The notes beneath the pieces were generated by a model that ran no database searches, was not told the origin of the DNA, and worked only from the letters and a program-made list of their open reading frames with translations. Source: Marsupella aquatica (taxonomy: Eukaryota; Marchantiophyta). Taken from it: a stretch of 64,000 nt of DNA. The translations under genes were made by a program, and so were the position numbers. This document shows, in pieces, positions 33,927-46,260 of the stretch. How positions within the stretch are numbered: the first letter of the stretch is position 1; every line of letters begins with the position of its first letter. Location: positions 2,790,001-2,854,000 of the forward strand of contig OZ316892.1 in NCBI GenBank assembly GCA_973895155.1. Direction: 5' to 3'.

Positions 33927-36900
33927 GTATATCAGATGTGCACATTGTTCAAAATCATTTTTCTCACTCTCATGAGAAAAAATAAAATTCACTAAGGAGT
34001 GATTGAAAAGGAAAGAGTAAACATTTATGAGGGGAGCCAAAATAAATTCAAAATACTCAAGTTAAATAAAATTAAAAGGGGTTTAAAAGTTAATTCAAAA
34101 TTTAATTAATACACATGATTCACCTTGTTAAGGCACATTAAAATTAAAATACTGCACACAAAATCTGAGTAAGACAAATCATGAAAGACCATATAGCATG
34201 CTCATCCCGACCACTTTTGCAATGATAACCCTTTCCACTACCACTTTTGCAATGACGACCTGACCAACCCTAGCACTCGCAGCCACAGAGTTTGCAGTGA
34301 TAACCCGGTTTAAAAGACAGCTTGAGGACCACAGTCTGCACTGACAATCCTGTTTAAATGACAGTTGTAAAACCACACAATCTGCAATGACACATTTGCT
34401 TTGGTCACATGCCCATGGAGATGGACAGTGTGATATACAAATGTGAGACTATGTATCAACTGTTAGTCAACAATCCAAATTTTGCAAGCAATGATGAAGA
34501 AAGACCAGGTGCTATCTTAGCTTCATCAAAGAAAGATGGTCCACAGATTATGTTTCTCATTGAGTCAATGAAATAAATGCTCCATACTATAGCGCGCTGG
34601 TTCCGACCTGGGGCCCTGCAACTGACCTTCTCCCCTGGTAGACCCTGTCACCCATTTTGCAATGGATCCACTAGCTCCTTGAGATCAAGTGCAAATCTCA
34701 AGCTCTGGTCCATCTCCCACGGGCATGTGACAAAAGCCAGGTCGGGGACCGCTAAAATGGCACGTCATGTTATAGTTGTTACCTGGGTTAAGTTCACTAT
34801 GGGACCATCTTATTACCGTGGTCTTCTCTTGGGCTAGAACTTAACCCGACTAATTGTTCTTTCAAATAATGTGAAACATGATGTTGAGTACTAAGTGTTA
34901 CATTGTCCTGGCACTTTCCTTGCAGAGAGCAAATTCTGGCTGCTTTGATGTTTTAAGACTCTAAAAGGCTCACTTCAAAACTTATGAAAGTGCTATTTGG
35001 AGGAAAATTGAATCTCATATTAGATTACCTGTGGCGGAAGGAGAACCCTGGTCACAGTTCTTGGTAGGTCCATCAGTGTTTCGTCGTATTTGGTGGCCAT
35101 GCCGAGAATGCATCTGTATGGTATCGATGCAAAGAAAAATCATTATCATTCAGAAAAGTTTTTTGCCACTGCATCTCGGCAACATGACTTGACAACTAAT
35201 ATCAGTTGACTGATAGCTTTGACTACTAATTGATGATATAATGATACTTCGTCTAAACTGAAAAATTCAGAACTTGAAATTCCCCTCAATAGTTTACCCA
35301 GAAGGGACTAGAACAGCTAGGGCTATTTTACAAATTGCTGGGAAAATCTGGGGTGTTCTAATTAAGCTAGGATTGCCTGTGATATTAAAACACAAACACT
35401 AAGTGACCCTGGAAAAACTGAGGTCTTCTAATTAAGCTAAGATTGCCCGTGATACTAGAAAACAAACACCAAGTGACCCCACTGCAACATAAGTGTTGTT
35501 GATGCAAAATTGACTTGGAATGTGCGCTAGTGAGAATTCCAAGCAATGATTAGCTCAACTTAGGGATGATGATGATTGTGAGTATGTATTCTACTTTAAA
35601 AGGCAATTGCATATCAATACAGTTGACAATGTTTTTCTAGTATTGACCATGGATTTTGTTATATGTGGAGCTTGCATTGAAAGCAATTATTGCGTTGTAT
35701 GTTTTCAACAAAAAAGCCCTTGGAATCTTTTGATGTGGATCCTCTTTGGGCCCTATAGCAAGCAAACTTCTACACCCGTCACTATTACTAGTGGGAGCAT
35801 CTTGTTAGTGTGAGTTTGAAATTTGTGTTACTAACAATAAGAGGGGAATAGAGCTATTCTTCACTAGCTGATGCAATGCTAGGGCAAAGGATTTTCATGT
35901 ACTAGAAAATTGGGGCATCAACCTTCTTCCGTTGGGTAAAATGCATGAAATGTTTAGTTTGTGTGAACCCTCCAGGGGGGGGGGGGGAGACCAAGAAAGG
36001 CCCATCAGAATACCCAAAGAACCCCAACAAGGGTAGCAGGACGTAACACCCAAAACACAACAAAAGCCAGCCAGTGGCCAGAGGACAAAGTGCGCTAGAA
36101 CTAGTAAAAGAAGTTAACAATACTCCTCATCACACAAAGCTTGGGGGTCAACTGTGAAAATCCGTAAGAACCATGTGCAAGACAAATAGGTATATCTGGG
36201 TGATATTTACAAGAGTTTTAAAGGTGTAAGAGGTAAAAAGAAGGTAGTATACACTTATGTATTAACAAAACTCCCCGGTACATACCGTTTATAAACAAAA
36301 AAAAGATCATTAAAAGTGAAAATAGACATAGGCTAGTATTGCCCGCGGTATCCACAGTTATACACTTAGTTAACCCCTAGAGACAAAAAGGTGCCTCATG
36401 GGCCCAATGTGTCACACTTACCAGGCAGGGCACCCTATTTCAACCAACACAACTGAGCAGGAATCCAAGTTGTATCAATAGGATGAGAGCCTAATCCCAC
36501 CCTGCAGTAGCAAGTGTAATCGAGTCTTTTCCACCACTTCCTTGGTGCAAAGGAGTCTGATGTGCTTCCTACTTTGGGGGGAGAAGCACAAACCAAGTGC
36601 GAAAGGTCATCAGCCTCTGATCATACGAAAACAACTACTTAACCATTAAAGATATTCAAATTGAGAATACTGCCAGTAGTTTTGCATATTTACAAATATA
36701 CCACAGTTTTGTACGTAGACAACAAGTTCACCAGTGTAATCAAGGTAACGATATACGGAATGAGTGGCATTTTTTAAACACTTTAAAAACAGTGACAATA
36801 TTGTAAATTGGAACAGCTTTACTTCTTTACTGGCAATGTGATTAAAACCTGAATACTCAATGAGGTCAAAGCTTCTCTTTTTCCCAATATTGGAAGTCAT

Positions 36901-36997
36901 ATCATTCCTTCCTAACCAGATAGAGCATAGGAATCCGTCAAATGGTTTTTTAGGTAATCCTCATTCATGATTGTAGCCGGAATTTGCTTTGCAATGT

Positions 36998-37148
36998 AGT
37001 TCAAGTTTGATTCACCTTTTCTTGGTTACTTCAATCATAGGATAGGTGGCTGGTGATAAGTTCAACTTGCCTGTAGTTCAAGTTTGATTCACCTTTTCTT
37101 GGCTGCTTCAATGATAGGATAGGTGGCCGGTGATAAGTTCAACTTGCC
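36998..37148. repeat. 75-bp tandem duplication
   Basis: TAGTTCAAGTTTGATTCACC...GATAAGTTCAACTTGCCT occurs twice head to tail with about four differences. Confidence 0.9.
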
Positions 37149-39456
37149 TCGCTTCTCACTTTTTCAGTAAATCTTTTACATTTGTAGTGTTCAAGGACAT
37201 AATAGTCCCAGCAAGGCCAGGTGAAAAAGTTGCCCTTGTCCGCCAATAAAAAACACAAGAGTCAGGACAACTATTGGTCATTGACTTTGTGATCGAGAGT
37301 GTTGCCCAGATTATTCAAGCAGTCCATACTAGCAAGATCAAAACTTAGAAGAATCAAGAGTCTTGCTTTGCTTGGAATCTCTTTGGAGCTCTAGAATTTG
37401 GACTTGTAAATGGTGCCTAAGGGGTAATAATGTATGAGTAATATCAGAAACTCACCACACAAACTAAAAACTGCAAAGCACATACAGCTAGGAAGTTGAA
37501 GGAAATGTTCCACATGTTTAGTTCATGTCCTAGTCCACGTCCTAGTTTCCATGGTACAGCTTTCAAAATCAGACTCTGCTGCTGCCAGGATTGCAATTTG
37601 TAGGATGCTATTGAAACTAGTTGGATTGAATTGGAGAATTTTTCGTAGTGCCCCAGTTGTGAAAAATGCCCACTCTGATCTCTCTGGGTTATTTCTTTCT
37701 GCTTACCAAAGCCCACTTATGCCCCGCTTTCGTTTACTCATGGAGACACCCAAAACAAATGCCCACTCCAATACAGTGCCCAACTTTCAATGGCCCTCCA
37801 AGTGAATACTAGAGGGAATCATAGCTCAGGATTACAGGACAAGCCATCGACCTTCTACACCCTTCACCACTATTAGTGTTCGCATCTAATAGCCTTGAGT
37901 TGCCACACCCTTCACCATTGTAAGTGTTAGCATCTAATTAGTGTAAGTGCAAAATTACTGATACTAACAATAATAGAGGAATAAAGCTTTCTACAGTCAT
38001 ATTCTATGCATTTTGAACAATTGTGGTGAACAGGGCAGACAGGAAGGATATTCAGTCAACTGCAATTCCTTGAAAATCCCAATAATGAGTCAATCATGCA
38101 TGAAAGCATGAGCAAAGTTTGTGCACCACTTTATGGAACAAAGGTAAGAATTGTTGAAAACATGAACTTTTGGAGAGCAATATGTGGCGATACAGGTTTC
38201 TAGGAACACCAAAAATTCCTCAGGAGATCCAACAAGTTGGATATGATTATCACTTTGCTAAAGCAGCTGCTGGCCCAGGAAAGAACTTTGCTAAAGCATC
38301 CGTGCGGACCACCAGAAGTAAACCTTTTCCATTTTCCCTTTCCTAGTAGGTTCCCCTCAATCAGAGAGCGAAAGCAGAACCCTCCCCCGCCATGAACGTC
38401 TTTTCCTATATTCAGGGCTCATGCCTTTGGTATGAGTGTCAACGAATCAGTGCCTGCTACTAGATCACATGAATTGATTGGGTCCCTCCCTGGTCTTCAG
38501 TACCACAGAATCCTTGTGCAAATCTAGGGTGAAAGGAAAGTCTCCATCGAATGTGAGCCTGATCTCCATCTTTTCAGGACCATCTTTTCAGGATGAAGTG
38601 GTAGAGACACTCTGCGCCATATAAAGAAGAATTGCCGTAGCAAATGACCTCAATCATGTAGTTAAACTACCCTATGCCTGAGGCAAACTGAGTGCATCCC
38701 TCTCCCGGATAGATGCTTATAGATATCACAATCATATGCTGGGAGGTATACTCAGCACGGGGCTTAGAGTCGCTGCTCTATTCTCAAGATTATAGCATGT
38801 TGTCAACCAAAGATTAACTCAAATCACCACATGTACGAACTGATACGAATTATGGTGAGAAGGCACAGTCGATCCTTAACATTGTGCAGGTGTGATATAT
38901 AACAAGGGGGACCAGAACACAGGTATGTCAGTCCACCCCATGGTAAGATGACAAAAACTTTCTTGGCCAGAGAAGGTAACAACGAGGGTCACACTACTGA
39001 TCTACCAGAGTGAAAGCAGCGAAGCCAACGGATGTAAGCTTCAGCGGATTTCAAATGGCAAAAGAAACTAAAGAAAACTACTGCCTCTTGTCTAAGTAAT
39101 CCACTTATTTCGAGACTATTGAGGCTCTACTCTAACGTGTGCTGTGTCTATGAAAGACCTACCTACCAACTCCTTCCAGAAGTTACACCCTCTGCCTCAA
39201 AAGAATACTATTAATCCCGCAAAGTAGAAAAAACCTTCAGAAACTTTGCCTGCCCCGACCACCTCGTTCCATGGTTGGAAGGCTTTACTCACGAGAGAGA
39301 AAAGACACATCTCACATAAGCTTTCAAACTGGGTGCTGTCGGATGTTGAGGGTGAATACAGACTGTTTGCTTGCTCTAGGCAGATTTATGGGAATGTGAG
39401 TGACTAAACTATGTTACACATTCAAATTACATTCTCAAGAGTGTGGGAATAACTTC

Positions 39457-42400
39457 TTAAAATTCAAGGGCCAAAGCCCGGTGGCGACTCAGGTCGGTGG
39501 AATAGTTGTCGCAGCTGTAAGGTTCTTCACAACTGCCTGAATCGGTTCCAGAATCGGTTGATTCCCGCCCCAATGAACTTAATGCAGACGACATATCCAC
39601 GTCCATGTCCTCATCCATCAACAGGCTGATCACCTGGCTCACGCAAGGTCGCCACACGGCTGACTGCCTTATACACAAGGTAGCAGCGAGTAGAACCCGG
39701 TGCATCTCATCAGTATCATACACATTCTCCAGCCTTGGATCCACCAGCTCTTGGATGTTTTCTGCCTCCAAATGCGGCCTTGCCTGCAGAGGAAAGGCTG
39801 CCAATGTCAATACGATTCCAATGAAGCTTGAGGGCAATCGGGTCAATTGGATCACAACCACATTAACAACGTGTGCTCAAAGGGTAGTGAAGTGACATTG
39901 TACGAGTATTTAGTTTTGCAGTTGTAAAGTACTTACCCACATGACGAGGCTTTGTTGAGCATTATCAATTGCCCGCCGTCCAGTAATCAACTCCAGTAGT
40001 AATACACCATAGGCAAACACATCCGTCTTCTCATCCACAATGCCATGCATGAAGTACTCTGGCGCAAGGTACCTGAGACAGCAATCGAACAAACTCAGAA
40101 CCCCGACCAAATGGCAGTCTTCTTCGGCAACCTCTCTACTCAAACATCCAATCTCTCTTTCTGTACCTCTCGAGAACCAATGACCAATTTCTAACACAAT
40201 GCTGGACAGGGCGGGAGGCCAAATCACGTACCCGAATGTGCCTTCCACTGGGGTGACAGTGTGGTGGGTCCAGTGCTCTGGAAGCCATTTGGCGAGTCCG
40301 AAATCGGAAATTTGAGGTTCAAAGTCCTCTCCAAGCAAAATGTTGGAGGCTTTTATATCTCGGTGAATAATACGCCGGGGACATTCCTTGTGCAAGTAGT
40401 GCAAGCCACGAGCAACGCCGACTGCCGTCCTGAACCTTACAGACCACTCTAGCACCTGAGGCTTCACTCCTGCAATCAAATGACGTCCTTGTAATCGTCA
40501 GAGGTGCGTGTGGGAATCACAATCATATGCAATTTCCTCGGCGCAACCGAGTAGAAGGCACACAAGTTCGCAAATGAAACTGGGGGAACTTACCGTAAAG
40601 GAATGTCGCCAGACTACCATTGTGCGAGAAACGGAAGACGAGATGTAAACCTCCTTCAATACAGAAGCCAATGAGTTCATTAGCGTTCGGATGACTGACA
40701 TGAGAGACGATTCCGAGCTCTGTCAGGAAGAAGTGCTCCTTCTCTTCCTCTGTTTCGCCCTTGGTGAGCTTCTTCACTGCAATTAGGCTCCCATCCGCGA
40801 GTATTCCTTTATAAACGTGGGCGTAACCTCCCTTCCCGACGATATTATCTGCAATAGACAACGTAGTAAATAAGTACGTTCCATGGTCTGCTTCTTCGTG
40901 AGGCACTACCGACAGGTCCACCGAGGAAAACTCTTTGTTCATGAAATCAGTTTGACGCAGGCTCCTCGACGGGGCAAAAGCTCACCTGGATTGAAGTTAT
41001 CTGTGGCAGCAGAAAGCTCCTCTGAAGAGAAAAATCTCCAGTGAGGCTTCCCCGTGAGCGCCGAGCGCAGCATTGCACTCGCTTGTTCTCTATCCAAGCT
41101 TGGGGAAGGTGTGAGAGGGTGAGGGCCCTGACATAGTCTGAGAACACTCTGCGCCAGAAAGTTGGACGGGCTTCTCTTGGGGGCCTTGTGATTGGAGGCA
41201 GGAAAGGTATTCCACCGTCGCATGGACATGCTCTTCCATAGTGTCAAACACGGCCTCTGTCGATCCGAGTTTCGGCCTTCGTCACTGCTAGATGATATAG
41301 GCGACAGCAACGACTTTCTACAATTCTGTGGCGACCATCCGCCTTGATTATTGTAACTTCCTGAAGGAGAACTGTTACAAGAGTCTGCAAACGATTCTAG
41401 TCCATCAAGCACCCCTCTCGGAGATAGAGCTTCCCCATGGTCTTGATACCCACTCATTTGGCTCGCCGCTCTGTCGGTTGAATCCCTCCTCGAGGCCTTG
41501 TCGGTAGAGCTCCGTCCTCCCTCAAACGGGGGAGAGTATTTTGCAGTCACCACCTCCTTTGAGGCCTGCTTGCATGACGCTGAACTGAAGGGAGCCGGAA
41601 ATCCTTTGTACCTCGACTTAGCCAGAAGCTGCTGAGTATCTGCATTCGCCAAATGCCGTAGACATGGCTGCGTAAGTATCGAGGAGACCAAACCCATGTA
41701 TTGAAGCAAGAACGGGGTGTTTACTAGAGATCACCCAATCAAAATGCAGGGCCACCACCAACGACGGCAGAGGATCCCGAATGACTCACGTTTGCAAAGA
41801 CATCTTTAGAAATGATTGAAAAAGGAATGAGCGCATTTCCAATGGGAGTGATACGAGAATGATCAGAGGCCGGTATGATTCAGTCAGTGACAAGTCAGTG
41901 GAGATCAAAGGAACCACACGTCTCTCGCCATGTGATAGAATAAGAGAGCTTTACGCCATGTGATAGAATAAGAGAGCTTTACCTTCGCTTTGCGGCGAGG
42001 AGCTACCATCGTAGGAGCATTTCGGGCGGTGTTCTTTGTAGAGAAGTATTTTCTTGTTGCTTACAACAACAACAGAGCAGCCCGGAGCCGCATGCCGAGA
42101 GCAGTACCCAGCTGAGCCTTGTATTCGCCTGGTGACGTCAACAACCAAGCCGCATTGTGAGCAAGGCCCGACTAACATAAGCCCATACAACAAAGACAGC
42201 AAACAGTGAAAGATTTCGCTCCCTCATCGAAGGTCATGATCACAATTAGAGCGCCGCACATGTCACCGTCGGCTCCCGTGCAACGATAAAAGCTAACCAG
42301 ACTCAGACAGGAAAACAGAGCCCGAGAAAAAACGCAAATCGCAAAAAAGGAGATAGCTGTGTCTTCAACGATTTGTGCAACGGCAGTGACTAGCAGCATC

Positions 42401-43518
42401 CGGAAAAACATGTTCGAATTGACCCGCCTTTTCAAACACGAACACATCGGCTAGTAATGATGAGAGCATGAGTCGCCTGCACGTCTCTCCTCTAAAAGAC
42501 GTTACAACTGGACACTTCCATTGAGGGAAGGAAGGGAAGGCCATCGTACCAGGGGGCAACGTGTCGACGTGATGTACTTAAGATAAGCAGCGTCGCTCCC
42601 AAAGCAGAAGCCTCGTCGACTAATGTCTGTTCCAAGACATCGCTGAACACCACTCTCAGTTGAGTGCTGAGCTGCATTTACCAACAATGGGACAAGACTG
42701 TCAGCTATTGAATTTATACATTATCAATCCACCTGATCACACTAGATGATCGTGAGTACACCGAAAATATGTGTCCACCAAGGGGCGTGACCAACAGAAG
42801 GACCATCAAATCAAGCCGACACATGAGAAGATGAAAGAAGTTTTCAGCTCGCAAGTTATTTCTCGTTCATAATACCGGGTGCAGAAAGGTGCCAGAGTGT
42901 AGCGTTAGTGAGGATCCGTCTACTTACGTCTTTCTCAGTGACGAGATCTCTGAAGGGATCGAGTAAGGTTAGAATATGTGCTTTGACGTCCTCCATATGC
43001 TTCGCCATTCCATCTTCGTCCAATCCTGCGCCAATAACGAAGGAAACGAAATAAGAAAGACGAGCAAAAAGGAGACCTCATGACGTACAGACGAGTAGGT
43101 GCTCGTAGAATTTAAAGAGATTTGGTGAGAATGCCAAACACCACATCAGAGAAAATAATTACAGAGCTCAGACAATGTGTCTCTCCTCCCCTTGGCCAGA
43201 TGATGTACCTTTCCCAGCAATGGACGCATGCTCGATTATATGCAGTACCACGAAGTGGTCCCCAGCGTGTGCTGCTGTGTTGAAGGCCCAGGAAAGCAGC
43301 TCCGTGGGCTCCTGCTGTAAACTTAAACCTACGACCAACGTCTCGGGGGATAACATCCTGCTCGTCTCGATTTCAAATCGCTTTGGGGTGTAGCAAAAGC
43401 GGTCCTGCTCGTCGTTGGCATCTGCCGCTGCTACAAACTCCACACCCAGAGGCGCTCCTCTAGTTCCCTCCGCGGAGACCGTGCTCCACATATGCCGAGA
43501 GTTCAACACTTGCACCAT
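39457..43518 (-). CDS. Receptor-like cytoplasmic kinase VI with N-terminal universal stress protein domain, nine exons, 789 aa
   Basis: Exons in order: 43518-43209, 43025-42928, 42671-42550, 42128-41983, 41723-40986, 40848-40594, 40469-40232, 40072-39937, 39783-39457; all GT-AG, all phases close. Residues about 60-225 form a USP/adenine-nucleotide-hydrolase-like domain (TLVVGLSL, WAFNTAAHAGDHFVVLHI, ATLLILSTS, GSAGYC, GCSVVVVSNKK). Residues 226-450 are a Ser-rich linker. Residues about 455-740 are a Ser/Thr kinase: glycine loop GKGGYAHVYKG, K497, HRDIKASNILL (D594), SDFGLAKW (D612), LAPEYF, VFAYGVLLLELITGRR. There is no signal peptide or membrane segment, so it should be cytoplasmic. The architecture and length match the Arabidopsis RLCK VI group with USP-like N-termini (for example AT1G77280). 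Relatives in RLCK VI bind RHO-of-plants GTPases; that role here is inference. The first ATG of the exon (43518) is used. All catalytic residues are present. Confidence 0.95.
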
Positions 43519-46260
43519 ATCCAACTAAACTAAACTATTCACTACACTCTCCTCCTTCCATCTCCCCACTGCAAGTAAGTCCCAAGTGCAACCATTTGAT
43601 AGACTCGCCCTCCCTTTTTCAAATCGCGACCTGGTTTGCGGGGATCACCATATTATTTTTCCTGTCCATTGCTCTGCGTTTGATCCTAAGTGTCGTTCAG
43701 CCTGGTGGTCTACCTCTGGGTCACTTCCTCCACCCTTCCGTAGGTCTGAAATCCTCCTTCCGATGTCTCGTAAACTCCTGAAATCAGTCTGCCCTTCCAA
43801 AACAAAATGAACTAGATCGAACTAGATCGTTTGTATGAGATGTCTAGAACATCTTGAGCGCCTACCATTCAGTTGGTGATGAAGGCTGCACCTCTGCTGC
43901 GTTGCAAGCGCAACACATTTAACAGTGCAATCACAGTTTTCCGAGTGCAATCACAGTTTTCCGAGTGCAAATGCAAGGAAAAGAAAATTGTGATGGATCA
44001 AGACCCGTGCACGACACCCCCCGGTCCTCCTGCTCCTGTTCGGGCACCTTACCTCTGCATCCAAGAACTCAAATGACAAGCGGCGTCCCCCTTGGCTGAG
44101 GAGCTTGGCAAGATAGACTTTCGTTCACAGGAACGACCTCGAAATGATGAGCTTCTTCCACGAAGTGGACCACACGGGAGCGACGTGTCCGCTTAATTCT
44201 GAGCTGCTCTGACGCAGAATAGGAGATCAGAGCAAGTAATCAAGAGCTAGCGAGCGCTCTTTGCGAGAAAGCAACTCGGCAGACTGTAGTGATTCAAAAC
44301 CGGAAGGGAACAACTCGAAAAAGTGTCTTTCACAGAAGCACGGGAGGGTAGATGGAAGTATCCGTTTTAAGCGGAACTAAGTAAACGAGTTCGAAAAAGA
44401 TTTGTTTTAGATGAGTTCGGCTCTCTGCTTCTCCAATACCTTAGAGCTTGAGGAGAACTGTTACCGGCTCCAATCAAGATCCTAACAAAGTCGGAAGAAT
44501 CAATAACGCCTTCCTCTACCGTCCTCGGGAGCTGCTGGACTAGGCCAGAAGAGCACAAATAAAGAGCGATCCTTTTAAGTATACAGGAGGATGCGGAAGA
44601 AATTTGTTTGTAACTTACGGGAACCTACAAACAGGGGGAACATCTGAGCCGTGAAACCCGGGTGGTTCCTCGTTCACGAAGGCACAAGCCACCCCGCCAC
44701 CACATGGCACTTCCTCTCTTCCCCCATCAATTCTTTGTTCTCTATCAGCTGTATTATTATCGATGAAAACAGTGATTCCAAACCACCGCGATAATCGTAA
44801 ACCCTCTATTCCTCACGAGTTGTCCAGAAAGAAGAAAAACCCGAAAAATGCACGAGGTTCTGCAAATGCGAACCCCTATCGGTACACCACGCTATCGAGC
44901 TCCGACTACTGGATCAGACAGAGAGGGGCCTTCCACTTCCCAAAAGTCGTCTGTATGAAATAAAATCCTCCCTCACTGTAGCTCTCGAAGGGCTTTCGGT
45001 CAGTGGTCACTAATCAAATCACTCCTCGTCACCAATCACTCTTAATCTTAAAAGTAATAAATCTCTCCCTGACTCAAAATCGGCACATCCTCGAACAAAT
45101 CTTCTACGGATTCTATCTCTCTCGTCCGTCGCTTTCGTTCTTCGGAATATCTTACTTTCTTTCACTTTCTCAGCGGAGGAGGCTGTTGATAACTATAATA
45201 ACTCTAACAACAGGAAGAATCTATCGTGCACTTCTTTACTCCTCTGACTCCTCCTCGTCCTCCCAGCTGCGGGCTGGGCTGTGGCTGCTCTCTGCTCTCT
45301 GCTGCTGCTTCCGACGAAGCACCAATAAAAGTTTGAGCACGTCAATCATTCACTGCCCCCCAGATGAACAGTACTCGGAGAAGAGCACACACAGCACACA
45401 TCCGTAATGAGTCCGGTCGACTACCTCATCACTCGCTCTCTGTCGCTGATTGCCTCTCTTGATGATTTCCCTTGCTCACCCTGTTCCACAAATGATTCCT
45501 TCTGATTTCCTTAGTTTAGTTCATTCCCTTGAGGCCATGTGAGCCCCAGGCGCCAATTAATTTCCAGCCCGTCGAAGCTCCACCTGCGCAAGGGAGAGAC
45601 GCTAGATCGAAGGGACAGCGCCAGACAGGCCCGGAGAGGCTGAGATTGCGTCGAGAATGAGAACACGAAATGGGGAGAGCGAGCTCACTTCACTGCATGA
45701 CGCAAGAAGAGCACAGAGGAATTGAATGACCACCCTCGGTCATCAAGCATCTCGAACCAATCCAGTGCACCGTGCCTATGCCCCCGCCAGATTCAAACAC
45801 GTAGGAGAGATGCTTCCACACTCATTATTATTAGAAACGCAATCAATCCAGCGCTCCACCTCTCTGCATGGACAGATTTGTCGACACTCCAGAGTGCCAA
45901 AGGGAGCAGAGGAGGAGAACGAACAAACGAACTAGAGCGAGAAATTGCGCGCACAAGAGAACACAAGAGAAGAGAAGAGAAAAGTCGGGAGGAAGGAAAA
46001 GGAGTAGAGGAGACTGCACTGGAGGCGCCGTCAGCGAATCGCCCCCGCAACGGACGGCGAAGGGGGCCGGGTCGGGAGGAGGCGGGACGGGGAGACCGGA
46101 CTACCGGAGACCAGTGGTCAGTGCAAGGAGACCTTCTAGTGGACTCCTACTGAGTTAGCCGAGGGAGACACGGGCCCTCGCGTGCCTAGAGGACTAGACT
46201 AGAGGCGGGCTAGCTAAAAGCTACAGTGCTAAGTTTACCGGTGGTCTAGTAGGGTACAAA
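43519..46260. other. Upstream flank of the USP-RLCK gene, with GA/CT-rich and GC-rich DNA
   Basis: Probable promoter and 5' UTR of the kinase at the left. At 45090-45330 the plus strand is CT-rich, and 45930-46100 is GA-rich and then GC-rich, typical of a promoter or leader. Open frames there are Arg-rich because of the base skew. No gene supported. Confidence 0.45.

Larger units (their letters stand above)
30692..39456. other. Repeat-rich spacer between the caleosin and kinase genes
   Basis: No gene I can support. Short local duplications are frequent: about 55 bp at 31087-31180 (CACGAAATGTATATAAATGAAAC), 26 bp at 31234-31285, 35 bp at 31398-31470, variable units at 31576-31956, about 75 bp at 33180-33380, 66 bp at 33796-33926, about 66 bp at 35335-35470 and 75 bp at 36998-37148. 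A 13-14 base G run lies near 35975. A diverged dispersed repeat lies at about 36140-36390. The ends contain the caleosin and kinase 3' UTRs. Confidence 0.55.

Noticed and set aside
45722-46158. Overlapping Arg/Glu-rich frames
   Set aside because: They result from a GA-rich tract; all frames of such DNA look open. More likely promoter or leader sequence.
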